A stretch of 64,000 bases of DNA from Sphagnum compactum (GCA_965153455.1 OZ234503.1:7346157-7410156); one strand, 5' to 3'; numbered from the stretch's first letter, positions 1 to 12,390 are shown. The notes: generated from the letters alone by a model not told the origin. Numbers and translations are program-made.

Positions 1-929
1 AAGGCAACTATTTTGATTTGGAAACAAGTTGGTGCACAAATCAAGTTAGAGGAAACATGTATTCACATGAATCATCATGATTTATACTTGGGATGAGACA
101 TCAATCTCCTCCATATAATGAAAGATGGTGGTGGGGATTATATCAAAGTGACATAAATTCTCAAGACCTTCAAGTGAGGGTCCTGAATTTTTTTTAAATT
201 GTCAAGTTAAGAGCCCCATTACTTTGTGAATTGATAACACCAATATATGAACTTAGATTCAAGAGCTTTTGAGAAAAGTTATAGCCCTTGAAAAGACCTT
301 TCCAACAATATATCACATGCTCCAATTGGAGTTGATTCAACCTTTTTATTGAACATTTTAATAACTAGCAATCAGATTGATTTAATTCTTAATCACTTGT
401 ATCGTCATAATTTGTGCTTTAAATCTTCAAATTGTGAATGCAACGCCATTTTAAACATTTAATTTTCAAAATATTTTCAATAGTTTAAAGAAGGTTTAAT
501 TTGGACATGTTTTACTTCCCCAAACCTTGTCTTAAAAATTCGACGCCCCAAGAAATTCCAAAAGTGATTTGTCACTTGGAAGTGCCTAGGACCCATCTTT
601 TGCACTTTTTCACACTTGTCAAGGGGTGCATTTGTGTCCCATGACACTATCATGATTTGCTTCCTTTGTCATACCCCATCTTCAAATCATAAGCTTAAGG
701 TTAGGGTTGTGACAATAAAGTTTTAAAAAGGTCTAGTTTCATCACAAAACCAATAGAACAACAATATTTACAAAACATGTGGATGCATAACATTTTTTTA
801 TTACCAAAAAAAATTGAAGAATAATTTCATTGATAGGAAGTTTGGAAAGACAACCTTTTAAAGAAAGGCCTAATGTGTTTAGATTTTAAACATTAATCTA
901 TTTTATTTCAAAAGACCTTTTTAAAAAAT
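1..929. other. AT-rich intergenic DNA, no gene seen
   Basis: No coding similarity or intact RNA gene could be recognised. The sequence is AT-rich with scattered homopolymers. It may be the decayed 5' part of the hAT element that follows, but nothing in it can be assigned. Confidence 0.5.
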
Positions 930-2400
930 TGAGGTGGAAAAAAAAAAAATTTATGGAAAATCGTGGTGTTTTGATAGTGAAGAATCATTTACCTTTTACA
1001 ATTTGTGGAAAGTGTATGACTAAAGCGTCTCATTATGTGTTTGTGTCCTCAAATATTAAACCTTTCAAAAAAAACATTTTTCATAAGAAAATTTGCTTGA
1101 CATGGTGGAAAAAACCAAGTCATTGTATGTATTACCAATGTTAACCAAATGTAATTTGCTATTGCTAGTTTTGATCTTTGGATGTCTAATGCAATTCATA
1201 ACATTTTTGCATTGGTGATCAATTTTTCGGGAGTTGATTGGCAACAAAATGTTTAACTATTGTATTAATTGAAATCACATAAACCACTTGACAAGCCTTG
1301 GTGGCAAATTTAATCGACCTTTTTTATGCATATGGTTTTAGAAAAAAAATCATTTTATACGGGCAATATGAAAGCTCAAAAAAATAGGCAAAGGCAAGTA
1401 GGAAATGAAGCTATGGTTTTTAACTATAGCTAACAAATTGTAGTGAGAATGACTAGGCATGTGCTACTCCCTTTAACTTAACATATATTTGAAATCATTG
1501 TAAATTGTCTATTTTTTTGTTGTAATTGCTTGTGTGCTGAATCAATCTTATGGGCATTGGTCACTTAATAATGCATTGCATGTTACCTTAACATGATTTT
1601 GAAATGAAAGGAAGAAATTGAAATTTCACCTTTCATAAACAAATTAATGGAAGGTGATTTTGGAGCTGCTATTGAGTTAACCTTCTCTGCATTTAACATC
1701 ATAAAAAATATATACGTTGTTTTGGATTGTTTCCTTTCATTCTTATAAAAATATGACAATCAAAAATCTCATAATTACTTGTTATCTTTGATGTTGGACC
1801 CTATTTAAAAGTCTTTGTTTAGTCTTTTCATTTATTGGTAAGGAACAAAGTGTGGCTATTGTTGAAAGAATATGATACAAAGTCATTTGTTTCTCTTTTT
1901 TTGGGGAATGCCATTGAACTTATTGCATCCTTTGTTAGAATCTAAAATTTTAGCATAACAACCAAACGATGAAGATTACAATCTTGACATTTTTGAAACA
2001 ACTACGAGCACAAGTGAACCAACCAAAGAACTAGTGGACATGGAGTTGTAAATTTTACAACAATACCAAAGACATAAAAGATATGAAGTGTCCTTTACAA
2101 TGGTCAAGAAACATGAAATAATGTTTCTTAGTGTTGATTATCTTGCTTGTTAAATCTTAGGCATTATAAGATCACAAATCGAAATGGAAAATGATTATTA
2201 TTTTTTAGTTGAGATATTTACAAATCTAAAAAAATGTCTCTTGTAATTAAACTATATATAAGAAACAAACTAGTTTAATGATCCTAGGATTGATTGTAAG
2301 TCATTTTTTTAATTTGGCAAAATGAATTGAAATGGATGAAAATTTAGAAAAAGAAGAAGAGTTCAAAGATGCATTTGAACAAGATGAAGTGTTGGAAATA
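930..2400 (+). pseudogene. Decayed hAT-superfamily transposase
   Basis: Translating across stops and frameshifts gives the order expected of a plant hAT transposase. At about 1157-1246 one frame reads ASFDLWMSNAIHNIFALVIN followed by a short SGVDWQQ stretch, the hAT core with its DLWMS signature. At about 2040-2230 comes a C-terminal dimerisation-like segment containing LGIIRSQIEMEN and a TNLKKC stretch. An acidic tail (EKEEEFKDAFEQDEV) lies at about 2347-2393. Stops and frame changes occur throughout, so it cannot encode an active enzyme. Terminal inverted repeats and target-site duplications were not found. Family assignment rests on remembered hAT motifs. Confidence 0.65.
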
Positions 2401-2862
2401 TGATGAAAACAATATTTTTGATCATTTTGTATACTTATTACTTTTTAAAAATATATTTTTGAAAATTTAATACACATGTTTAGACCTTGTTTTTCTTACC
2501 AAAATAGTTGAACTTTGATAAGTGGCTTTAAAAAAAACTGCCTAAAGACAACCTTAAATTTCAAGTTTATGAAAAATTTCATAAATTTAATACATAAAAA
2601 AATTAATATAAAAAAATTCAAGTGATATTTTTTATATATTAATTTTAAATTAATATATTTAATTTAATTTAAATTTACTGGTATTAAATTTATGAAAAGA
2701 CAACCTTGAGAATCATCCTGGGAAATCTTGAAATTTTTGATATCCTGTAAGGTTCTCCAAAAGATGGCAATTCAACCGAAGGGAACCAGGCCCGGTTCGT
2801 GATGACAACCGGAACCGGCGGTTCTCAGGAAAAGCGCCTTGTTGGTGACTGACCCGCTCCTC
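2401..2862. other. AT-rich to GC-rich transition, no gene seen
   Basis: The first part is very AT-rich (runs of ttaattttaaatt type). From about 2750 composition shifts toward the GC-richer upstream region of the next gene. A perfect AACCGGCGGTT palindrome lies at 2813-2823. Confidence 0.5.
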
Positions 2863-2911
2863 CTCATCATCATCATCCATTCATCCATCCATTCATCCAT
2901 CCATCCATTCC
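2863..2911. repeat. CATC/ATCC microsatellite
   Basis: A short CATCAT run passes into about ten imperfect ATCC/ATTC tetranucleotides. It lies about 1.8 kb upstream of the first gene's ATG. Confidence 0.85.
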
Positions 2912-3139
2912 ACCTCCGAAAAACTCATCATTGGATGCACAACTTTAGCTGTCATTTGATTCCGACAAGTTGAAACTGAGCCACACAAGTTGTTGGTCGC
3001 GCATTTAAAAAGAATTTAATGGACAGAACAAATTCTGGAGTCACAGAAGCCACACATCCATCCCAGAACTGTCGGTCGACATAAGTAGTAAGTACCGTAT
3101 TTTGGGGGCATGTCAGCCAGTCATTCATTCTATGTGTCA

Positions 3140-3515
3140 GCGGAGCGCAACCTCCCCCCCCCCCCCCCCCCACCAAACAACTTCCCCAGAGGCGTCATAA
3201 AGAATGTCCCAAATGCAAAAAGGCCGGGGACCCACGAAAACAATTTGGCGTGGGGGTGGGGATTGGGGGAGAGGGTGGGTGCATTTTCTGAACTTTAATT
3301 TCCTGGTGCATTCGGGGGCGGGGCATATTCTAGTGTATTTGGAGGGCATTTTCTAAAGTGTAATTTCCTTGTGTATTCCAAGGGCATGTTCTAAAGCTTC
3401 CTGGGGCCTTACACCCCCCCCCATGCCCCCCACCCTTTTTCCCACCTCAAAAAGTCATATTTTCTGGTAATTATTGCTCCCCAAACCCCCCCCCCTTCCC
3501 CCCCCTTTCTTCCTT
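3140..3515. repeat. Cluster of C homopolymer tracts
   Basis: An 18-nt C run at 3154-3171 is followed by several C6-C11 runs between 3410 and 3515. G-rich runs on the plus strand lie at 3250-3325. The long open frames here, encoding poly-Pro or poly-Gly, are by-products of the homopolymers and not genes. The minus strand of the C runs has the run pattern of a G-quadruplex former. Confidence 0.8.
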
Positions 3516-3680
3516 CTATTGTGGAGTTGGGACATGGTAGGGTATCTAGTATCTAATAAGAAAAAGGAGCTTCGCTTGCAACCCCTCCTTTTGGGTTTGA
3601 CACTAAATACTCGCGAGTGAGCATCTTTTGTTCGGGTATCAAAAGATGCTCACTCCGGATTTTTTTAATGTTTCTGAAAT

Positions 3681-3800
3681 AAACGGAACCGGTGGTTTTC
3701 TAATTCTGATGTTTCTCAAAAACTGGAACTGGTGGTTTTCTGATTGCTGACGCCTCCCCAAAATGGAACCGGCGGTTCTTTGACACTTTCTAGGAGTCGG
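3681..3800 (+). promoter_or_regulatory. Three 40-bp tandem repeats carrying AACCGGYGGTT
   Basis: AACCGGTGGTT (3687-3697), AACTGGTGGTT (3727-3737) and AACCGGCGGTT (3767-3777) are spaced exactly 40 bp apart. About 20 bp around each core is shared; the rest of each unit has diverged. AACCG-N-CGGTT is a perfect inverted repeat with a one-base spacer. The array sits 100-200 bp upstream of a CT-rich, probable transcription start region. A regulatory role is inferred; AACCGG half-sites resemble CP2/grainyhead-type binding sites. Confidence 0.5.
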
Positions 3801-4739
3801 GACCGCCTGTTATTTGAAAATCAAATACCCGCACAATACTGGTGTGTACCTACTGTCTACCTACCGACGCTTTGGAACTCTTCTTTCTCTCTCTCTCTCT
3901 CTCTATCTCTCTCTTTTGCGACGAAGCTGCGGTGGTGGTGGCGAAGGACCCGTTCTTCTTCTCGTCTCTCGCAACCTCCGTAATCGTCGCGACGACGAAA
4001 ACGCGAAACCCCGAAAGACGTACTCAGCGATAGGAAAAAACAAAACAAACACAGCAAAACAAAAGGTCAACAAAAACGCGGCTCCTGTGCTTTTTCCACG
4101 CTGGATGGAGGAAATAGTTCCGAAGTCTCGTGGAATCCGAATTTTCTTTCGGATCGTTTTGTTCTTGTCCAGCAGCTTCTGCAGCCGCTGCTGCTGTCGT
4201 CGTCGTCTTTTACTCTGTTCTCTAGGATCACAAAGCTAGTCAATGATTTGATCCTTACGACATCCTCGACTGATTTCTTACAGATCATGCTCTTATTCTT
4301 CTTTTTGGAAGCAGGTCTGTGGAAAACAGGAGAGAGGTTTGTTTGCTTCTTTTGGCTTTGTGATTCGTTAAGAGCTTGAAGGCGTTTTCCCTTCTAGTTC
4401 TGTGTCTTTCGCTTGCTTTCATCTCTTGGTTTGATTCTTCTTTGATTCGGATTCGGTTTTGTTGTTATTATCGAGATCTGAGGAGGAAGTTATGCCGGTG
4501 TTTTTTCTGAAGGCGTGATTTCAGACAGTTGAATCCTCCCTCTCTGTAAAGAGTCGAGGTTTTGAGGTTTTGTTTGTTTTCTTTTTTTGTTTTTGTTTTG
4601 CGGCTGCAACTTTTTGATTCGGTAGAGAAAAAGGTTAGAATCTGTTTTTCTCCTTTCCTCCTCTCGTCTGCCTGCCTCTGCTGGAAGTTTGTGTGGATCA
4701 TTATCTACATGCGACGGCGTCGCGCAGATTAGAACATCA
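3801..4739 (+). promoter_or_regulatory. Probable core promoter and 5' leader of the 4740 gene
   Basis: A pure CT microsatellite at 3883-3914 is typical of plant start regions (Y patch or GAGA-like). The sequence from there to the ATG at 4740 has T-rich and AG/GT junctions compatible with a leader intron. Several upstream ATGs open only short low-complexity frames. Exact start and leader splicing cannot be read from sequence. Confidence 0.4.
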
Positions 4740-6277
4740 ATGGCTGCCGCATTGGAGAGCCGGAGCAACGAGCGGCCGGGGCGGCAGCAGCAAACGCACG
4801 GCGAGGAGCAGCAGCGGCAGCTGAGGAAGCGGAAATGGCAGAGCGATGAGCGCGTGGTAGAGGAAGCGGCGACGGAGAAGATGCTTGAAGCTGCTGATAT
4901 AGCCTTCTTTAATACGCAGGCGGAGGAACACAAGCCTTCCTTGCTTTACAGCGTGCGTACCGCACTGCAACACCAAGGGCTTCAGCTGAAGAGAGCGTTG
5001 CAGTTCTCGTTAGGCAGCTCGGCAAACTTGATGCTTCAGGGGGAAACTTGGCGACCGTTCTACGCCACAGCTGTATGTGTGCATCGTCTTTACCATGTCT
5101 AATATTGACATTCTTATGCTGGTTCCATCACACCAAAAGATAGTGAATCTGAAGAGCTTCTTCTCTTGTATAGCTGCTATTGTCATTCTCACGCAGATGC
5201 AGTTTTCATATCGCTTTGTAGGAGAAGCTGCACCTGTCGTGATTCTGAGAGGTTTTTCAGATTCAGATCCCTAAGAAACACACAACATGCACCTTAGATT
5301 CTTCTCTCATTTGCCACAGCACATAGCAGGGTGCAGGATTGTTTGTGAGTTTCAAAATGGTTGGTAGTGATCTGATGAGTTGAAATTTCTTCATCAGATG
5401 ACCTAAATGATGAAATCCTCAGAACTTCTGAAAGACTAGTGCATTTTGCTGGAACCTATGATCCAAAATTCTCATTTCACAATCTCTTGATTGAGATCTT
5501 CTCGCCTTCTTTACATGACCTAAACAATCAAATCCTCAGAACATCTGCAAGACTATAGGGAGGATTGTGCTGCTGCGCATGATCTGAAATTCTCAGGTTA
5601 AGATCTCTCAAGGCAATTGCTACTGTGGTTGCAATTTCACATTGCTTGTCCTCATAATAAGTTTGTGTGTGTGTGTGTGTTGTGGTGGCTGCAGGTTGGT
5701 GCCATTTGGTTCACCGCTCTGACGGCCATAGTCATAGTTGCACTCCTTGTCTTAACCTCTGCCACAAATGCTGCAATTGCAAGCTTCTTGATGTCTGTTT
5801 CAATTATTGGTTTCTTCGTGGCTTTCTTCTTTTCATCAGTCTCACTTCTCTACTTTGGAGCGCTTGGCTTTGGGGGGCTCACCATTGGCTCTGTGGCATT
5901 CCTAAGTGTTTGTGCAGTGCTATTTTTCTCAGGTTGGTCAAAGTCCTCAGGCTTTTATCAGTCATCAGTTTTCTTGTGTCTGAAATCTTTTCTTACCTAA
6001 ATACAATTGGACTTAGATGTGGCAGAAAAACAGAAAATGTGGCAGAAGTTTTTGCAGTCTCTCATGGAATAAATATCTGGTGGTGAGGGTTCCAAAGTAG
6101 TTGCCGGTGTACATACTAACTAGTGTGCCATACCTGCTTGTTGCTGTGATAACAGGAGTGATGGCAATCATTTGGGTGATTTGGCAGGCATTGAAAAAGT
6201 GTCTAGAATTTGCAAGGCGCATTGTAGCAATGGCTGGTGCTACTCCTTTTCAGGTTCTCAGAGGACTCAGATCATGA
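4740..6277 (+). CDS. Small hydrophobic membrane protein, three exons, possibly lipid-droplet or ER hairpin type
   Basis: Coding exons are 4740-5072, 5695-5932 and 6156-6277. Donors are GTATGT and GTTGGT, acceptors CAG and CAG, and joining leaves one frame of 230 codons plus TGA. The start is the first in-frame ATG (MAAALESRSN). Residues 1-60 are charged and Gln/Arg/Glu-rich. About 65-105 include LLYSVRTALQHQG and LQFSLGSSANLML, which could form amphipathic helices. Exon 2 (112-190) is almost wholly hydrophobic, with two or three membrane spans and a Gly-rich FGALGFGGLTIGSVAF stretch. The tail has one more hydrophobic stretch and basic residues (KKCLEFARR). The layout resembles promethin/LDAF1 or LDAP-interacting lipid-droplet proteins, but this is a resemblance of architecture only. 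Intron 1 carries a GT microsatellite at 5661-5680. The gene model is firm; the function is unknown. Confidence 0.72.
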
Positions 6278-9200
6278 CTTTCATTCAACAACAAAAGTCA
6301 TGAAGTCATTCAGTGTGCAACTCTGTTAAACCCTTAAGACTGTTAGGTAGACAGAGCTTCAATTCCTGTAAAATAACAAAAATTGAATACTTTTGGCTGT
6401 TAGGCTATACGATCTGATTGGGGATGAAAGTATACTTGAATATAGTCCTCAAACACCACCAATGGTGTCAAGTTTTGGGCAGTGAAAGGCTACAGTGGTT
6501 CCAACTTCATTCTGTACAGGATCATAGTGTCAATATTCTTTGAACAGCCATTCATGATAGATAGTACAGTTTCAGAGTCATCATGCAGACTTATGGAACT
6601 GTTTTCAATATACAGGTCAACCTTGTGGTGCATGGGTAGTAGAGCTTTCTCTGCTGGCAAGCATTCCACTCTGTTGACAATTTTAATGGAGAATACGATC
6701 TAGAAATTGGAAAGTTTACAACACATTTCTGGTGGATGTTATGCATTGCTATTGTGTAGATATTTTCTTCCCATTTTGTTCTTTGATGTTGCACTTTGAT
6801 TGCTCACAAGTAATTTTGCATTGATTATGGAATAAATATCTTGTGTGCTAGCAGCCAACATCATGACAGAGTCTTCCCATTTGCTTCTGGGAAATGCAAC
6901 AGAGACCCAGCATGCAGATTTTTGTATATTTGTTCACCTGAAATTTTGTGCTGACCGTTACATGCTTCCTGCCCAAGAAGTGACAATGATCAAGGATTGA
7001 GGATGAGGAAGCAAAATGAAAAGAAGTAATTCTGCATTTCCCAAAGGTGACTATCACACTTTTACTTGAAGTCACACATGTTTTGTGGCTTGATTTTTTT
7101 GCACTTTCACATGATTTGTGGCTTGATTTTGCACTTCAAATTACTCCAAAGTCTCTCTCTGTCTCTCTCCTCCTGTCTCCTTCTGTCTCTGTCTCACACA
7201 TACGTCCCCATATGTCCACAATAGAGTTTATATTTGTGCAACTCTCATACACATACTTCCCCATATGTTCCCAATTTGCTTTCAATGTGTTCTCCATGTG
7301 TCCTGCCGTTGTATCCTTTTTGCCTTGCCGCCAAATCACGCTGTTCTGACAGTTCTCATATGTTCCTTCAATTTCTCTCATACACTTTGCCAAATGTTCC
7401 TGGTGCTCTTCCCAGAGTTCCCATTCATTCCCAGGGTTGTTCCTGCAGTTCCTACGCATCCTCATGTTGTTCCCAATAGCACCACAGCCGCTTCTTCTAA
7501 TGTAAGCTCGACCCAATTTGAGTTTTGAGCACAGGAGGGCCATGTCGCATGTTCTATGTTGTTATTGTCAGCATAAATTGCAATTGCAGTTCAGCCCCCA
7601 GAAATGTGGAATTGTTTTCCACTAGGGGTAGGGCCCATTCTACCTAAGAACACATTGAGTTCAGTAACGTATGCTGAGGGGCTCTATCAGCTCCTGTTCC
7701 AGAGCATAACTGGTTGTCAGGAGGCATGGCAGCATGCATGCCAGTGGATGGCTGCAAACTAGTTATAACTCATAACTTGCATGTGCAGAGCGGCCCGATG
7801 CACCATTGGTTCACCACCATAACTCCTTGCCACAGACAACTGGTTATGTGCGATTCAAATGTTAAAAGTGACACTGACTTCCACCAAAGAGGACCAAGAG
7901 AGAACTGCCAATTCTGCGTCGGAAACCATCTGAAAAAGTTCCTGAATAGGACACCCATATGAGTTTGGGGACTACATAGTAAAGTTAGTGGTTGCATGGA
8001 GTTGTTGAGAGATAGACAGCCAGAGTGAACCAGCACACATCATGCAGGATGGATCTTGAGTTGTTTCTTAGTTCAGTGCTTGGGTTTTTTTTAAATCGGA
8101 AAATTTCAATAGTAAAGAATAAAATTGTTTCAAACAATTTGAACTCTTCTAGTGATCATATGGACCTCTATTTAGTATCCTCCTTGCAAGACAATCAAAT
8201 ATCAAACTTTTACATCTTAAGCACCTTTTTTGAAATTTCGGCAAATTGAAAAATAATTTGGTTTGTGCCAAAGCCACCAAGATGCTACGATATAGCACTT
8301 CCTTATTACAAAATAGGTTAGGTTAAATGTTAACTTTATTGAGGTTCGTCACCAATTGAATCATAACATGCATCTTATGGATGATACATTAGTGGGTGTT
8401 GCTTTAGTTTGGCAAAAATGATGTGGATGTACTCAAGCAAAAGGTGGTGAATAGTGAATATTTTAAAGCATTTGCATTGCAGACGTATAAATTCACCCTC
8501 TACATTGTGGACCTGTAAACTCACCCTATAAAGTCCAATTTGTCAAAGAATTTGCAAGTCATAACCCATTCAAAGATTGCCATGCCCTACCACAAGCACT
8601 ATTACATCAACTTGTTGCTCCCCTTGCAAACTTGCATACCTACTTGTTTGTGTAGAAAAACTTGTTCCAATGAAAAGAACTTGCAACCCAAAAGAACACA
8701 TGATGAACGTGAAAAACACAAAGACAAACTGATCAAAAGAATCAAAGCAAACAAGCATTAAGCAAATTCAAAAACACAACAAGCAAACACAAACACAAGA
8801 AACAAATCTTTATATTTCACAATATATCGAACATTTTGGTGATGATGTTACCTTACACATCATTGTTAGTCAAAAAAGCTCCAACTGTTGGGACTAATAT
8901 TTTTGTGTGATGAAATTGTTGTGGTGGGACCATTGCATTGGCATTTTCATCTCATCACCATTAGGTTGTCATTTCAAAGGTTGTTTGATGTAGTGTGGTG
9001 GAGATGCTTTGACATATTCAAGTTTGCAACTCTTTAGTTATATTTAGCTACTAATGTATCTATTTTAAAAAGGCTAATAGAACATCCAAGTTTAAGGGTG
9101 TGTTATTATCACATTTAGACCCAAATACATAGAAAAATTCCATGTTAGCAAACTTTAGCAAAATTGTGACTTAACAATCGATTCTCCATCATGCATAATA

Positions 9201-9735
9201 AACATGTGTAGAACCATGCATGGCATTACATTGACCCCTTCAAACTTCATAGGAGGTGTTCAATGTCCTCCACCAGAAAGGCATATTGGACATCTTGTAT
9301 AAAATATCATGTGTTGTTTTATGCAAGTATAAAACATCATTTTAACTTTATCAAAAAATGTAATATAAGTTTATAATAAGGTCCTAACAATGATTAATGT
9401 TGTTTGGTTGTAGGTGTTAAAAAAAATATTGTGGGTTCCAATTGCAACTAATTTTTTTATTTAATGGAATCTTTGGATGTGTTTTGAGCCAAAACTAACC
9501 TCCATATTGAACTTGGACTCCAATTTAGGATTTGGCGTTTGGTTAGAACCACTATGTGAAACATGGCATATATTACTTCATATAAGACTACATTTGTAAT
9601 AATTCATGGCATTAACAATTGAATGATTATGTAATAAAATTAGAGTTGTGATTTTTCCTTTGGTAATATTTCTACTCGTAATAATTTATGTCATTCATCA
9701 TGTGACTTGTATGATTATAGTCAAAAAAGATAATG
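6278..9735. other. Intergenic, no gene recognised
   Basis: The 3' flank of the preceding gene passes into AT-rich sequence. CT/GTCTC-rich low complexity at 7150-7200 and degenerate short repeats (tcccatatgtccc type) at 7200-7480 account for the open frames there. Frames at 7714-8036 and 8540-8761 show no recognisable domain. Confidence 0.5.
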
Positions 9736-9741
9736 ACATTT

Positions 9742-10025
9742 ATGTAGGTACACTATACTTACCTATTTAGCTAGGTAAGTAAGTAATTTAAAAAGGTAAT
9801 AAAATCAAATAAGTACATAGTTATGTAGGTGGTGGTAGGCAAGTAACCTAACTTAGGTGGTTACGTAAACATAGGTAGGTAGCCTATGTTAAATAGGTAG
9901 GTATGTTAAATAAGTAAATCGGTAGGTAGGTAGGGAACCTAGATTAAGTAAGTAGGTAGCCTAGGTTAAATAGGTAGGTATGTTAGGTAAGTATGTAGCT
10001 AGCCTAGGGAGATAGTAGGCTACCT
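9742..10025. repeat. Degenerate TAGG/TTAGG tetranucleotide tract
   Basis: Many TAGGTAGG and TTAAATAGGTAGG blocks are interspersed with reverse-complement CCTA blocks over about 280 bp. Similar tracts recur at 30757-30950 and 45082-45250. Confidence 0.75.
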
Positions 10026-10029
10026 ATTA

Positions 10030-10945
10030 TTATCCCTATACCCTTAAATATATATCCTCACACAATATACTCCTAGTTTACCCCTAACAAATCTTAATAT
10101 ACATCTAAGGACTCTAGGTCTTAACATTATGATTAATATTTGGTTATATTTGTAATTAATGTGATATGTGATGGGCTATGTGGATAAGCAATCACCCAAA
10201 ATTCATTTGCTTGGAAGAATTATTTGCCGTTAATTGCATCTTGAGTAATAAATATGAACAATGAAAAAAATAACTATAATCATGTAATTGTAATAGTTAC
10301 TAAAAAACATTTTACATGTCACATACGACTACATGACTAGGTTTGGCCATTGATCATAAATGTTCAAATCATGAATATTATGTTTTGGCATAGTGAACCA
10401 AACCCAAACCTAGCTTCAAAATTTGTTTCATACAAGTATTGATTTGTAAATGTGTATTAAAAATGTTTTTTTGGATGTGGTTAAATAATTTTTAATTTTT
10501 AAATGCAAGTAACTTTTTTTTAGTAATAAATTCAATGGTGTGGGGGTGGGGTGGGGGGTGGCTTTTGGGACGTAGTTCTTACTTTTTGGAACACATTTCA
10601 AGTATGCAAGTTTTTTTTTAATATTTTCTTATTTGGTTTAAGCATGCAATTGGTACAAGGTGATGATTATTCATTGGTTATACAATGGTAAACTTAGAAA
10701 ATCTTTGATTTTGGGCTATGCACAAATAGGTAGTTAGGTGTAAAAGTAATGCACATGATCACCCTATTATTAGGTTATTTTTTCACCTTTCATAGAACAT
10801 ATGAAAATTTGTCATGAAAGGTACCTTAATGCAAGCACTACTATAATACCTTTACCATTTCAGTATAAATTAAATTATTCTTCATTTTGCCGAACTTTTG
10901 AAAATTTATTCATTATTTTTGCTAAAATTTTAACAAATTTAAAAG
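10030..10945. other. AT-rich intergenic DNA, no gene seen
   Basis: Only simple sequence is visible, including a G-rich stretch (gtgggggtggggtgggg) at about 10540-10562. The 72-codon open frame at 10801 overlaps the SINE-like remnant that follows and has no recognisable motif. Confidence 0.5.
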
Positions 10946-10950
10946 TTCAA

Positions 10951-11020
10951 TTATTAGGTTTTGAACAACAGACCTTCCCATGTCAATCATTTAAAACTGA
11001 GCCGATCGAGACACACTAGA
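10951..11020 (-). mobile_element. tRNA-derived SINE-like remnant
   Basis: Read on the minus strand, GATCGGCTCAGTTTTAAATG resembles an A-box region. After about 20 nt, GTTGTTCAAAACC resembles a B box. Spacing and order are those of a tRNA-derived SINE head. No intact tRNA fold is possible, and the tail and target-site duplication were not identified. Confidence 0.35.
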
Positions 11021-11024
11021 GTGT

Positions 11025-12385
11025 TCCATTATTATTATGACAACGCTCTATTTATTACTTTATATAACCATTACCTACCTAAAATTTCAGAATTAAAAAA
11101 CCAGGTGCTAAAGTTAAGATTTCAAATTTAATTAATTCTTCTATAGTTTGTTGCCGAAATAATAAAAATACTATGGTATCACTATATTATTGATTAAGGG
11201 ACTAGCCTTTGTCTATTGGTTTGTAGATCCCTTCTTCCTTTTGTTGTCAAGATATTTCTTCAAATAACACATAATTTTCAATGGACTTGCCTCCCCGCAA
11301 TTCATATATAAAATGGTTGAAAAATGGCAAATTTCTTATAATGTATATTTTTACAAACATCTCCTAGATGCTCATGGTTTTACCCTAAGATAAGTAATGT
11401 CCAAAAGTCTAATGAAAACAAGGAAACAAACAAAATGTAGATCATGAACGAATCCAATATAATGCCAAGATGGGCAAGAAGTCCAAGAAGAATAAATAAA
11501 TAAAAATCAACTAAATACATACCCTTCCTTATTTGCCTCTCCCCTCCTTTCTACTTTCACATCCCCATTATTTCCTAATTCATGTTCCTCAAAAAGTCCA
11601 AACTCATTTTTCTCTTCTCACCATCTACATTTTTCCTTAAGCTAATCTCCTCCTCATGAATAGTAGAACTAGATCTAAAATGAAAATAGACTTGCTTATA
11701 AATTTTTTTGGAAGAATCAGTGGTAGTCTAAAAATGTGAAGAACCATGTCCATAACTAAACTTAAGAATCTCTCAAAAAATTTAAAAAATTTCTTCGACT
11801 AGAACTTAGAAGTTCTTTCCAAAAACCAAAGTTGAAACTAAGACCAAAGGTTTTGTTGCAAAGCTAGAACCAAAAAACTACTAGTATCAATGGTGTGAAC
11901 TTCTTTGACTTTGTTTATAACCTTTAGTTTCATGATTTTTAACATTTAAAATTCAATCATCCTCTAGTTTTGATGTTTTGAAAATGTAATGATTCATAGA
12001 ACCTTAGATTTTTTTTTTAAAAATATTTTTTGAATCCAAAGAATTTTCGGTTCAACTTTTGAAAAATACTTGAAGTACGAGCAATTTTCATGAAAGAACC
12101 ATAAAAAAAAATTAATAATTTGAGGTAGGTTCATTAACCTAGTTCTTTAAGTTTTTAGAACATGATTAAGGTTCAGAACCAATGTCAAGAGGTTTTCACA
12201 TGTTTTGGAACTATTGGGACAATTGTTACAAGGATTTAAAAAATAATCAACCCATTTTATTTTATTTTAAATTACAACTTTCCTAATACCACCCCAATTT
12301 TCATATTACTTTAGAATGGAACATTTATTTTTCAAGTAGGATGATTAATTTTCACTAGTGAGAAATCAATTGAATACCAACCTAA
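11025..12385. other. AT-rich intergenic DNA, no gene seen
   Basis: Low-complexity AT-rich sequence with a CT-rich patch around 11520-11660. No coding motif was recognised on either strand. Confidence 0.5.
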
Positions 12386-12390
12386 TTTTC

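Noticed and set aside
2952-3349. Overlapping poly-Gly and poly-Pro open frames
   Set aside because: Produced by an 18-nt C homopolymer and neighbouring tracts.
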